DNA of 64,000 bases, taken from assembly GCA_964036275.1 (NCBI GenBank), contig OZ038436.1:11249904-11313903 (forward strand), written 5' to 3'. Origin of the DNA: Litoditis marina. Lineage: Eukaryota > Nematoda > Chromadorea > Rhabditida > Rhabditidae. The notes under the pieces were generated by a model that saw only the letters and a list, made by a program, of their open reading frames with translations, did no database searches and was not told the DNA's origin. Positions 36,356-49,400 of the stretch are shown one piece after another. The position numbers were made by a program, and so were the translations under genes. Numbering within the stretch: the stretch's first letter is position 1; each line of letters starts with the position of its first letter.

Positions 36356-37774
36356 TTACGACTAAGTTTTGCTGTTATAGTAGTTTTCCAATGCCACTTC
36401 TTTCTCATGCATTTGATTGAGTAGATAGTAATCTAAAACTTTTGGTAGACTAGACCACCGCAGATCTTTCTTTAATGAATAGCTCTCCCAATTTCTCGCG
36501 GGCATACTTTTCTTAACTTTCTGCTGATCAGCTCTTTGACATGTTCTTTCTTCAGACATTAATCGTCTACGTTAAGTATAAATATCACTAGGTGTGTTAG
36601 GCATGTACCTCAGCTCTCCCTATGCCCTGGTTAAATTCAAATAACGGCTCTTTTCCTCCAGACCCGGGGAAGTTCGCAATTTTTCTATCTCGTATCTAGT
36701 TCACAAATGTATTCCGTTTCTGTAGAGTATAAACACCTACTGGTGCGTCATTAAGTTGCTATTCTAAGGACTTTATTCGCCTTTCTTTGCTTTTGCCTCA
36801 GAAATTACATGTTCCCTATATTATTAGATTATCTACATTGAATAGTTGATCAGTCTAATTCGAATATGTTTTCATTTTTGAACGTTCGCTTATATTTGTT
36901 CCGCTGTTCTCGATTATCAATGCTTGTTTCGTTTCTCTGAATAAACATTCTGTTGATTTTTTTGCTCACGAAACGGAAAATGAAAAAGTATTGGGAAAAT
37001 AGAGCAATTGAATACCGTAATTATTAATTTTGTAAGGAGCGAACCCAATATCTTAGTTTTTGACCTGGCCAGCAGCATGCTATTCGCCCTTCAAAAGGCC
37101 GCCTGGCATGCTGCTGGCATGAAGACCACGGCCGACCTGGCCCGACATGGCCAGCATGATGCCCACCATTGCCGTAGTGCCATTCGCCCCGATGCTTGTC
37201 GGTCGGAATTGGTAAACTATGTTCTGTATCCAGTTAAAACTGAGACTCAGTCATTTCCGTGGTCTTTCCCGTTTGCATTTCGGTAGTTTTTGCCTGGAAT
37301 ATGTTATCTGCTTGTCGAGTGGCGGATTACATGTGTAATTGATAAGAAATCAGAAGGGTCTCGCTACCACCTATCTACTGCCTAACGACCCTTCTTTGCT
37401 TTCCTTTACGACTCCATTCTCTACTTAAAGAAGACCGAACAGTTCAAGTCTATCGCTTCTAACATACATAGTCAAGTGAAACGTGTCAGAAATGTGAGAG
37501 TTATTGACCGTGAAACGGTGAAGTGTGTGACTGGTGACGGTACATGTGATTGAAACATTCACCTAAAGTAGCACCAAAGTAACTATCAGTTTTATTCATA
37601 CGACGTGAAAACATGGGAAAAACACCACGTTATCTAGCAACTCTTTCCGGGGCATATGCAATCGAGAAAGGTTTACTGGAGTTAGGAGAGGGGAGGGGTT
37701 TTATGACGCTTGCTCATTTTAACTGCTTCGTGTATAAAATGGAGGAGGCAAAACATAGAACAGTAGTCTACCTC

Positions 37775-37975
37775 GTTCCTACTGAGACTCCTACTGTTAA
37801 ATTTGACTTCCTAACGATTGATTCCAGGTGTAAACTTTCACATGGCGAAAATACAAGTGTAATAGGAATTATGAACCGAATGCGAAAATTGTGAAATGTT
37901 TCGATAGATTTCACGTTCTTCAAACGCACCAAAATGTTCATATTTCAACTGTAGGCGTATCAGTAGGAATGACAC
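37775..37975. repeat. Family D element
   Basis: Ends GTTCCTACTGAGACTCCTAC and GGCGTATCAGTAGGAATGAC. The 93-codon frame that overlaps it at 37613-37894 is probably accidental. Confidence 0.6.
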
Positions 37976-38385
37976 GTAATATATATATAAAATCATGAGA
38001 ATCGTCGTTCCACATTCCGGAAGTTAGATGTTTTCACAGGTTTCGCGTGACTGTGTGTTGCACTAGCACTATATATTCTTTGCAATCAAGAATATTCGTT
38101 AGCTCTGTTCATCGGAATTAGTTATGTATGTAGTGAAGGATGCCGCTCAAAATCAAAACATCACACCAACCCCCGCCACATTTTAACCCTCTCAGACCTC
38201 AACACCGGAATAGCCCTTGTACCAGGCAGACGTAGAATTGAGGTGAACTTCTCATCACTTGCATGACACTAAGTCGATGAGTTCGTGTTCTTTCTTAGGC
38301 GACACCATTTGTCTTTTGTACTTTTTCGAGCGTCATCTCATAACCCAAAAACACCATAGAAACACATGATACGAATTGGTTCCAG

Positions 38386-41300
38386 ATGATTCTCTACTTG
38401 TTGCTGTTGTCCGTCCCGTTGGTGCTCTCGCAGGGTCAGAAAGATCTGGTCAACCTGCCCGGCCTCCTTTTCACCCCCAACTTCAAGACGTATTCCGGAT
38501 ACTTGAACGCGAATGCCGAGAAGACGTGGAAAATGCACTATATGTGAGTCACACCTTAAGTTGTCAAACATTTAGGTGATGGTAAATGAGACCGAAGCAC
38601 ATGTGACTCTCTCTTGAAAAAGTCAAACATTGATGAGTCATGATTAAGTTAATGTGCTCAGTAAGAGATGTACTCGAAACCGTTTCGACCCTGATTCAAG
38701 ACGGTTTTGGGTTTTCTCAGAGGGTTGGGTCATCATCAGTTGAACCCCCCTGAGAAAATGAAAACAGGACGAAAAGACTTACTGACCGTCTTCTAGCGGA
38801 GAATTGAGAGAAATGAAATCTGAGAAAACCCAAAACCGTCTTGAATCAGTTGAACCCCCCTGAGAAAATGAAAACAGGACGAAAAGACTTACTGACCGTC
38901 TTCTAGCGGAGAATTGAGAGAAATGAAATCTGAGAAAACCCAAAACCGTCTTGAATCAGGGTCGAAACGGTTTTGAGTACATCTCTTACTGAGCACATTA
39001 ACTTAATCATAACACCATCCAAAAGTCCTAGTGACACAATTATATTTTGTTCAAATAAAAATAACCTAATATTGATGAGTCACACCTGAGTCTATTGCAC
39101 TCTATTTGTGAATCTGTAAAATAATGTTTGTTTCGTGATAGGTTGTGCAAGTCTCCAAACGAAAACGCGAACATTCAAATGTAGTTTCTTTTCAGATTGA
39201 AGTGACTGGTAAAATCGAAGAAAAATCAATACTCAAAAGAGATAGTGAAATAAACTCAGCAACATTTATTTGCTGATATGTTCTCGAAAATGTTCAGTGA
39301 TTGACCGATACAACTCTACAGTGCGTGTTGTTGCAAAAACACAGCTCATTTCAGTTTGCCATTAGTGTACCACTGTCCCATGTACGCATCACTATTTACC
39401 ATGTGTGTGAAACCTAGCAGTGCGCCAGAAAACCATTGTAATCAAATGAGTAGTAAGGACTCGGATTTATTCGAACAGAGTTATTTTTTGAGATTGTATC
39501 AATTTCACGTTCCATGTGACGACGAATTTTTTCCTTTCCTCTAATTTTCATCTAATTCCTCTAAATTTTCTGATAGGAAAATATGTTTTTTTTTGTTTCC
39601 CACACGATTAAAGAAGGACGATTATGTGATTCGATTCCAACGCTTCAGTCCTTTAAACTGCAATATTTTTCTTTCAATTGCCGTTTAAAGGACCGTTGAC
39701 ACGGGATTGGTCAACGTAATCGTTCTGCTTTAAACGTGGCTACTCATTTTTTTCAATATTGGAGAATTGAGAAAGAAGAAGGAGTGTAGTTCACTAGATT
39801 GTTTATTTTGCAAGAGTAAGCATATTAACAACAACATGGGCGTTCGTTTAATGTTGGCGGTTTACACATGCAACCTCGTTGCATTCAATCAAAATGCAAC
39901 CGGGTTGCATGTGTAAATAATATTCGGTTGCTTTCGGTTGGTTTTCAAATGCAATCAAACACTTAATTTCTGAACATTTCCCTGTTTTCAATGCAATCTG
40001 GTTGCTTTGGTTGCATTTGGAAAGCAACGGAACTGTCTTTACACATGCAACCCGGTTGCATTCTGGTTGCATGCAACCTGGTTGCTTGTGTAATTGGCTT
40101 TTAATACTCTATCTTCCAGGTTAACAGAGTCAAAGGGAAACCCCGCTACGGACCCTCTCCTCGTCTGGTTCAATGGAGGTCCGGGTTGTTCCTCGTACGC
40201 GGGACTATTCGAGGAACTCGGACCATTCCAGGTCAACTACGGTGGACAAACTCTCTATGAAAACCCATACTCTTGGAATGCGGTAAGTTTGTAATTCCAT
40301 ATATGAGTTCTTTTAAATTGATATATCTAAGATTTGCGATTAGCTGGTTTAGTAACCGGAAGCAGTAGTTGACACAATACTGCTGATAGTGGAAATACTT
40401 TGCGGCACCTGTTTCAACCGTATGTCACCTTGTTGATGGAATCACACCATCACACTCATTATCAACCGTAAAACTGCCGGTAGAGGGTAGAGGCGACGGG
40501 TCATGTGTTCCGTCATTAAAGAAGGACGATTATGTGGACCAATCCCGTGTCAACGGTCCTTTAAACTGCGATTGAAAAATGTATTGCAGTTTAAATGACT
40601 GAAACGTTGCGATTGGACCACATAATCGTTCTCATATAAGATACCGCGGCCAGCGGGTTCTTGAAACTTATTTGAAACTTGCGTACTTTGAGTCTGCTTA
40701 GTGAGTCTATTTTTGTAATCAGAGAATGGAGTTGAGCTGCTTTCTGCAGTAACCCAAATGAGTTGTCTTGGTCAATCACGAATGGCCCCGCATATTTTCT
40801 GCTATCATCTGTACAGAAAATTAATGAAGTCCAAAATATTAAGGTCACAAAAAAGCAGAAAGTGGAGCGTTTGTTGCTCTTGTTTCACTATATGAGCACC
40901 ACCACCTTAAAGAAAACAGGCGATTTATCTAAAAACCTTCAATCTCGAAGTTTTATTGGCACCCTGCCATCGTCTCTTCAGAACAGATGAAATGGACTAG
41001 TCAACTGCATCGAACTGACACTCATTTGAGGTTGAACACAAAATGAACAGAAACCATGAATAATGCGCTTTTACAGATGTTAGATCAAGTTTGACGTAAT
41101 TTCCATTGTGAAATACAGAAATCAAATACAATTCTCCCATACAATGTGAGCCGCTACAGCGCATCTGAATATAATGGCTTTTCAAGAGTTCATTCACTTT
41201 AGAAAAAGTCTACCAATCTATAGAGAAAGATGACGTCCCACAGCTTGTTCTAAAAAAAACTCCACAGCGCGCGGCTTGACGCAGTGTGAAGTTTCACATG

Positions 41301-44300
41301 TATCATATAAGCCGTTTCAGGAGTGTTCTGGTAATAATAGGCATATAGCATCGCACACTAATCCGAAAATTTCAATTTTCATCGGCTAGCTGCATAGTTG
41401 AAGCTTTTGCGATATAGATGTTTCAATTATATAATTGGGCACTATCTAGCATTGATGGAGGAGGGTAAACACACAACCACCAGTATGAACCACCAGGTTT
41501 TTGACGGGATGGTTTTCGTCAATGGCTAAAATGTTTCATTAAGTTCTGTACTGCAAAAAAACTTGATGCGTTTCTCATCTCAGAATGAAACATTGAAAAG
41601 CGTTTGAAAAAGGTTGAAAACGTTGTAAAATTTAAAGTTATCATCTGATAAAACGCTAGAGTTCTTTTGGCTTTTAAGCTGATGAACATTGCTAAACCCT
41701 GAGCTGCTAAGCTGCTATCAAACCTGGCTGATAAGTAGTATATGTAACGATTAAGTCTTAGCAATCTTGAACCCAGGTTGCATAAAAACAAGGCATTACA
41801 GCTCATTTGATTACAATGCTTTTATGGCGCACTGCTCGGTTTCACACGTATCATAAATATTGAAACATGCGTATGACAGTGGTATGAGGAGTGTCTATAA
41901 TCGTAAGAATTGAATTGAGCAGTGGTTTCGCCGTACCAACGCTGTAATTCGTGAATCATTCAAGTTGTTGGAGAACTCGAACTTCAAACATTTTATTCAA
42001 TAACAACAACAAGACCAAAAGGGTGCCATCACAGACATGTTCTGATGTTAAAATGTCATGAATCGACCAAATTTACGTGCTAATATGGTTTCAAAGCACA
42101 TCAGATCTGACCTACATGTATTATTTGGATATTTCCATAGGTGACCCTGAGAAGAGCAGAGTTTGTAACGTTATATAATACATACTTTCTGTTTCTCTCG
42201 TATTAATGGGTCTTGTGTCAAGGTGTTATTGGCGTCAAAAAGGCACTGGGAGTTGGAGAAGAGGGGTCTTCTAGCAAGAAAACGGCTGTCCTCCATGAGG
42301 CTGTCTTACAACCAGGTGGAAAGTTAAAAGGAGGTTAATTAATATTAATAATTCATTATCCATGTAGAATGACATCAACAACACTTAAATCAAAATTACG
42401 TACGTGATGAATGGATTTTAACAAAAAAAATCTAGTTCAGGTACCCCGGGGTACCTAAACATAACGTTGCGCGCGCCAAAACAGACTAAAACATGTGAAC
42501 AGTATGCAAATTAGGTTTGTTAGTTTGAGTAAAAAAGGTACATATCAGATTTCCTTGAGCAGCTCTTCCATATTAACTTTCCACTCTGTCCCCCTTTTAA
42601 GAAAATTACGTGTAAAAAAGAGTTTAAAATACAATTAAAATTCAATTTTCCAAAATTATTTTCCAGCGAGCCAACGTCCTCTATCTGGAGTCCCCGATCG
42701 GAGTTGGATTCTCGTACAACACGAAGCAGGCCAACTTCACCACCGCCAACGACGACCAAACCGCCTCGCAGAATCTGATGGCTTTGACCGACTTCTTCAC
42801 CACGTACGTATTACACCCAATTTTCCTCAAAATCTATATAGTTCCTATATTGAGTTTTACAATTTCAATCTGTTGTAGCAGATCAGTCTAGACCCCGGTG
42901 GGTATCCATCATCACTCAAATAAAATAGTTCTTATGCAATTGAGTACAATTTATTCGAAATGAAGATTTTCGGCTCGAGGGTACGGTGTTTCATTGACCG
43001 TCTAAGATGAATGAAGTGTATATTGAACACAAATGCGAGTTGAAGAAAGTTTGAGAGCTAAACTGTAAAAAAACGGACTTCTTCAACAGGTAAGGGTTTT
43101 GGATCTTACGCTAGGTTCCCAATTTTTACGTCGGCGTATAGCGCCTGCTATTTCAGTTGAGGACACATTTGAAACATGTTCAAGTGGACGGGAATTATTC
43201 GAAACGTTGTACGTGTACAAATGGCGTTCAAAAACTATGGATGGTGCCTTAGGCAGCGCCATCCATTTCATTTAGAAAACTTTATCGACTACACGCTACA
43301 TAAAAGACACGTTCGCGCGCTGAAATGTTACACCCCGCATTCTTATAGTTGACTGTTTTCCAATAAGCGATTTTTTCTTCCCCTTCTACTCAATTGGATC
43401 TACTTTTCTTTAATTACGTTAACAATAATATATTCCCCACGCTAAATATGTAGTAAATTGAAAAGCTATCCAGCTATCGTTCGAGAATTTTTTGCGTGAG
43501 ATATTATATCAGGACATAATAATGATAGGATAAGACTATTGAAAAACTTGGACCGTCAGCATGGCACAGTTTGGTTACATTTTCACGAACTTCCACTCGC
43601 GAAATACTATTTTTCTCGTAATTCATTCCTATAACAGCAATTCAAACATAACTTCGACCCTTAAAGGTCAATACTGTTCTATCACACGTTTCTTGCGTAG
43701 TACATGTAAAATTCATGAGTACTGTATCCCACGTATATCACGTAAAAAGATCGATAATGTTTTTTCAGTGTCCAACCACAATACGCGAATCGCACCTTCT
43801 TTTTGTCCGGCGAATCGTATGCGGGTATCTACATTCCCATGTTGTCGAAGTTGTTGGTCGAGAACATCAACAATGGCTCGTTTCCCAATAAGAACTTCCA
43901 AGTACGTTGTTGTTTCTCTGAGTAAACATTCTGGTTCGGAGGAGGTGGTAAACGAAAACATGACGAACAAATTGAAATGAATTTCGAGATCGAGCTTCAG
44001 AGCCGAATTGGTGGAACTCGGTTAATTACTAAAAAGTTACTAAAAAAATAATCGATAAAATGAATGAGCAAACAAGGATTTTAACACATCGTACGGAACA
44101 CGGAACACAAGTGTTTAGTAGATTGTTTTTCTATTGTTTTCATTTTAAAAATAGTTTATGGTAATTCGTCAGGTAACTTCTTGTAAGCTAAATGTTCATT
44201 TCTAGCTCGTAAGAAGAATTCAGATAGCACATGGATTAACATAAGCAATTATGTCAAATAACTGCACTTTTTGAAACTGTGATGTGGGTCACATGATATA

Positions 44301-46416
44301 CGTGAATACCAGATGGTCTATCTCCCAGCCTACTCGAGTTATTATGTTCCAGGGAGCTGCTATTGGCAACGGATTCATGAATGTCAAGCTCCTTTTGAAC
44401 TCGCTGGTACTATGGAGTGCCTACCACGGACGAGTTGCACCAGAGTAAGCCACATTAAATACAAAAGAGGAAACATTTGACAAGATTAAATTCTGGTTCA
44501 GATTCGTCACGTGGTTGCTACACATTGCACTTTCGCGTGAAAAGTTCATTTGTTGCCAGAAATGTACATTAATCTGCCAAGAAGTTCACATGAGTAAACA
44601 AGAAAAAACTTCAGGATACTTAGGATAGTTATTGCGAATCTCGGGCATTGCTATTGTGGCTAGACCTCATTCTCGTATTTTCCAGACATTTGAATGAATC
44701 TTCCTCCCTCCCTCTCTCTCTCTCTCTCTATATATCTCTCTTTTTTATTTTAGTTGTTGTTCTACTTTCTCCTTTTCCAGAGATTGGGTGACCATCAAGA
44801 AAAACTGCAGCACTCCGGGAGCAGTTGATGTGGACGGATATGACTTCACACAGTACATGGTCTCCGCCGTTGGAAATGGTAATGATAATGAAAATAATAT
44901 TAATTACACAAAAGTGTAACAGCGGTACAAAAATAATGTCATTGAATAACCACAGTACAGAGAAATGAAAAAAACGCAGAACAAATAACACGTTCTGTCA
45001 TCTATCAAAAAAACGAGCACAGCCTAGTTTGCAGTTTGATCTACTGCACAATAACGGAGAAAAATAACGACTGAAAACAGAGAGATCAAAGAACGGCAGA
45101 ATTGTAAATCACACAATAGTAACTGTCATGCGAAAATCAACTTATAAATAATTAGAATTTGAAGTGGAATTCTTATTAACGGCACCTTTAATTGTACTCC
45201 TAAATAGACTCGATGAAACAGCGAAACAAACATGAGATGCGAAATAAATTCACTTCTGTTTGGTTTGAATAATTACTATATCTGCTGTGCAGATCAACTA
45301 CCACCACTGGTCACAGTCATTGTTCAAACAAAACACTATCCATGTGATATTGCTACAATGTTTCAATGAGCCTACAAAAGAGTAGAATATGTCTCAACGC
45401 TAGTAACTGCGTCTTATCGTTCACATGCTTGCGTGCATATAAATCAATCAATCGTTACCATCGTAATCTCTTAATTGACCAACTACAAACTATTTTTTGC
45501 AAATCCGTATAATAAACTATAAAACAAACTATTTTTTGTATAATTTTCAGGAATTGATTTTGTCGGCGATAACTCGACTTGTGGCAGACTAATCAATGAT
45601 CTTATCACTGTGCCTCCGCAGTAAGTTTACAAGTTTTTTAACCACAATATACTATTAGTCAGTTGCACAGTCACGTGAAACATGTTAAACACAGCAGAAC
45701 TCGGAAACGTGCAAAGACGAAGTGTACGATTCCTCATTAGAATACTGAACTCACGTGACTATTCGTTTTACTTCTAGTATATGAAATTCACTAACAAACA
45801 GTATGGATGCAGTTACGACGATTATGTAGACCAATCCCAACGCTTCAGTCCTTTGAACTTCAATACATGTATGGACAATATTGAAAAGTAACAACAGAAA
45901 CGCTCATATCGTAAACGCGAAACATTCAGGTGGTGTATTGATGAGTGAACGCTTTCTCAAAGCTTTCATGCGTTTGTGTTCCAACTATATTGATACGAAA
46001 AGATGCGCAAGTCTCACAGTTCAATACAATTTTAGTTGTAATGAAAGAAGGGGCATAAGCGTAAAAACACATGAAAAATAAGATCAATCAAGCATTTATT
46101 CGTTCTCCTGTTGACGTTTTCATCAGGGAAACTGTCCAATAGATTTCGAAACCGGCAGATCGTCGAGCTATTTTATTCGATGTTTCAATGGGAAAATGCG
46201 TTCTAAGTAAATAACATGAATTCCAGAATGTTCCCGTACAACTACTACCAAGACTGCTACCAGTCGGCTCACATTGAAGCTGTTATGAATCCACCTCAGA
46301 GCAGGGCGGCATTTGCGGGAACACAGAATATCAATCAGAATACGGCGGTTGGTTCGGGATTATGTTCAGTGGCGTGAAAAGAAAAGAGAGTGAGAGAGAG
46401 AGAGAGAGAGAGAGAA

Positions 46417-46466
<50 letters not shown>

Positions 46467-49400
46467 AGGGGGAGGGAGAGAGTGAGATGAAGAGAGTGAA
46501 GGAGGGAGAAACAGAGAGAGATCCCAATACGGCGGTGGGTTGGGGACTGAGTAACCATGTAACCAAGAGAAGGAAAGTCCATTACCTAAGATTGAAGAGA
46601 AAAGCACGTATAACGAAATCTGAAGAGTGCAGTAACAGTTGAATTAACCATCAATATAAGAGTTTCCGTTATCTTGTTAAACAGTATAGAGACTATTTGG
46701 GGGATTTGAAAAAGTGGCATTTTTCTATTTCCGAAGAAAAATTTTTTTGCTTGAAGTGTGTTTTTATCACAGGAAACACCAGGTGGACAACTTCTGAACA
46801 ACAATAAACATGGTTTTACAACACTCTGTTAACAGTTTTTTTTTCTGGAAACATAGGAATTAATTGCCAACATTTCCTTTTTCAGCAACTGATCAACCAC
46901 ATTTCGACGGACAGCCAATGGGGATATCCGTGCTGGAACGAGGACGCCGTCGCCACTTATTCCAATAGAAGAGACGTGCAGGATGCATTGCACATCGATC
47001 AGGGATGGAGGGATCAACTGAATGGGACATTCCAGTGGACCGACTGCAAGTAGGCGGTTGTTAAAAGCAGTTCAATGTTTCACGGCTTCTAGGTGTCTTG
47101 AAAGCTATGGGAGGATGGGGGAATTTTTTCGGTTAGTGAGATCACTCAAGTGTTTCAAGGAACTGGAATGTTTTAGCTGCCATGTCGCCTAGTCAGTGAT
47201 GGAGGGACCAACTAAATGGGACATTCCAGTAGACAGACTGCAAGTAGGCGGTTGTTAGATCACTCCAATGTTTCAGCGGGTTCGAGTGTTTTGGAGGCTA
47301 TGCGAGGAGGATAATGGTTCAGGTTATATAGATCACCCCAATATTTCAACGGGACTGAGTGTTTCTCAGGGACTGATTTTCTCAGTTTTGTTTTCAGTTC
47401 ACCACTGGACGTGCTATGCGCAACTCGGGTTGTTGTGTATAAGTAATATATATCACAGTTCGAGCATGTACAATTATCGAGAACAATTTTTATTTTTCAT
47501 TATTTGTTCAACACATTCATGTACTCGACACATGGTACAAACAACTAATGTATCACATGGTGTTCTCTCAACTTCTTGCTTCATGTGCTGCCAAGGTTCA
47601 GAGCGCATAGGAACAATGTTAGGATTAACGTGAAGTTGAGGTTATGGCAATATCTCGATATCTTGAAAACATTACGTCACACTATCTGGAATTGAGCACG
47701 TTGTTGTCCTGACTCTCAATTGTTTTGAGAAGATGACTACAAGTATGAAGCATTAGATCATTGCAATGTTTCACGCTCAGATTAAAGTAACAAGTTTGCG
47801 TTGCCGGTGTTTTTGAAGAGATGCTAGGCTGTGAATGCATTATTAAAAGAAAGAAAAAGCTGCTGTATTGATGAGGCCGAAACGTGTTGTAAAGTTTAGC
47901 CGGCAACTTGTTTTGCTTTTTTTAGTCTTTTACTCGCAGAGATCGGGCTAATAGACAGTTGTCGCCCGGTCAAAGTTTTCGCTTGCTTTGAACATTAAAA
48001 TTTGCAAAAAAGTGTCTTCGTTACTATCAACTATTAAACGTATTCTCGAAGAGAATCAGTGTGTTGAATGTTATAGTTCTCGCCATTCCCACTGAGACCT
48101 TGGCAGCGTGCCAATGAAACTTCGAATGCCTGTATTTCATGGAAATAACAGATTTTATGAAAAGAATTCCTATCCACGCATTGTAACAAAAGGCAACTGT
48201 CGCTCAGAGAAACTTTCAGTGTTTTGGAAAACATTAAGATCGTGAAGTGTCACCTGTAAGTTTTGTTGGCACGTTGCCGAGGTCTCAGTGGAAATGATTG
48301 GAACTATAGTCAGAAAACAATCATCTGAGTATCCGACGAACACTGCGATGAGTTACGCACGGCCTATAATTCTGAACTCAACGTAGAGCTGAGTTTTTCG
48401 AGGACATTTGGGTGGAAATGTGTTTCAATGTTTCACTACCACTATTTATCTGGCGCCGTATTCCAGTATGGCCATCTACAACTCGTACCACATCACCTAC
48501 AATCAGACAGACCAGTTCTTCGACTATGTTCTCAGCAATGTCAATGTGGGTTTATTTATTGTTATGTAATTGATATTTGGACTAAAATGTGTTGAATGAA
48601 CTTATGCTGTTAAAAATTTCTGCGCAGCACAATGTGTGAATCCAGTTTTACATGAATCCAGCAATATGGAAGAAGGATGCAATTTGTATTGCATTGTATC
48701 CTTCTTATATCATTTTGCGAGAGGTTTGGCTTTATTATGTATTCACAAGGCGAGTCGTAATGTCAAATTCAGTTGTGAATAGAAAAAAAAACTTTTTTGT
48801 ATTATCGGCCTCCGAACATATATCGATCGACCCTTTTCGTTAGCAAATTAAATGATGATAATAATAAGATTTCGCGGTAACTTGCTTCAGTTCTCACCTA
48901 ATCATGGTTGAATACATGTTACTTCAATGTAATACTTATTCAACCACGTGTGAACAATGAAAACACAAAAACACGTAGTTACCCAGTGACACGTGAGATT
49001 ACACGTGACAGTGATACGTGACAGTTACGCGTGAATTGCACGTGACAGTTACATGTGACAGTTAAACCTGAATTACACGTGAAAGTTACACTTGAAAATT
49101 ACACGGAAAAGTTCACGTGTTCTCCAGATCTCCAACTTCCGTTTCTTGATCTACAACGGAGACGTGGATACGGTATGCAACTTCCTCGGAGACTCCTGGC
49201 ACATTCAAAACGTGGCTGCGAAGGCTAAATTGCCGGTGAGTGGACACGAATAGGTCAAAAGGCTAAATTACCACTATTTTCATATATTTTTCATATTATT
49301 ATCACTATTTTGATGTATGGATGTTAGAACATACAGGAAGTTGATGAGAAATCGCGTAGAACGGGAGAAATGTACAGTGTACACTAATCCAAAATTACGT

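Larger units (their letters stand above)
31677..38385. other. 6.7-kb gene-poor spacer
   Basis: No confident gene lies between the type II membrane protein and the carboxypeptidase. It holds a SINE copy, a family A and a family D element, an LTR-like promoter segment, and a short two-exon coding-like remnant listed separately. GC-rich patches at 35.15-35.23 and 37.06-37.19 kb share ATGGCCAG/CTGGCCAT words and self-complementary stretches (CAGCAGCATGC...GCATGCTGCTG). Confidence 0.5.

Noticed and set aside
36362..36559. 65-codon charged minus-strand frame (MSEERTCQRADQQ...)
   Set aside because: Composition is somewhat coding-like but there is no partner exon and the plus-strand remnant next to it is better supported.
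37613..37894. 93-codon frame starting MGKTPRYLATLSG
   Set aside because: Half of it lies on a family D inverted-repeat element, and there is no splice context or family resemblance.
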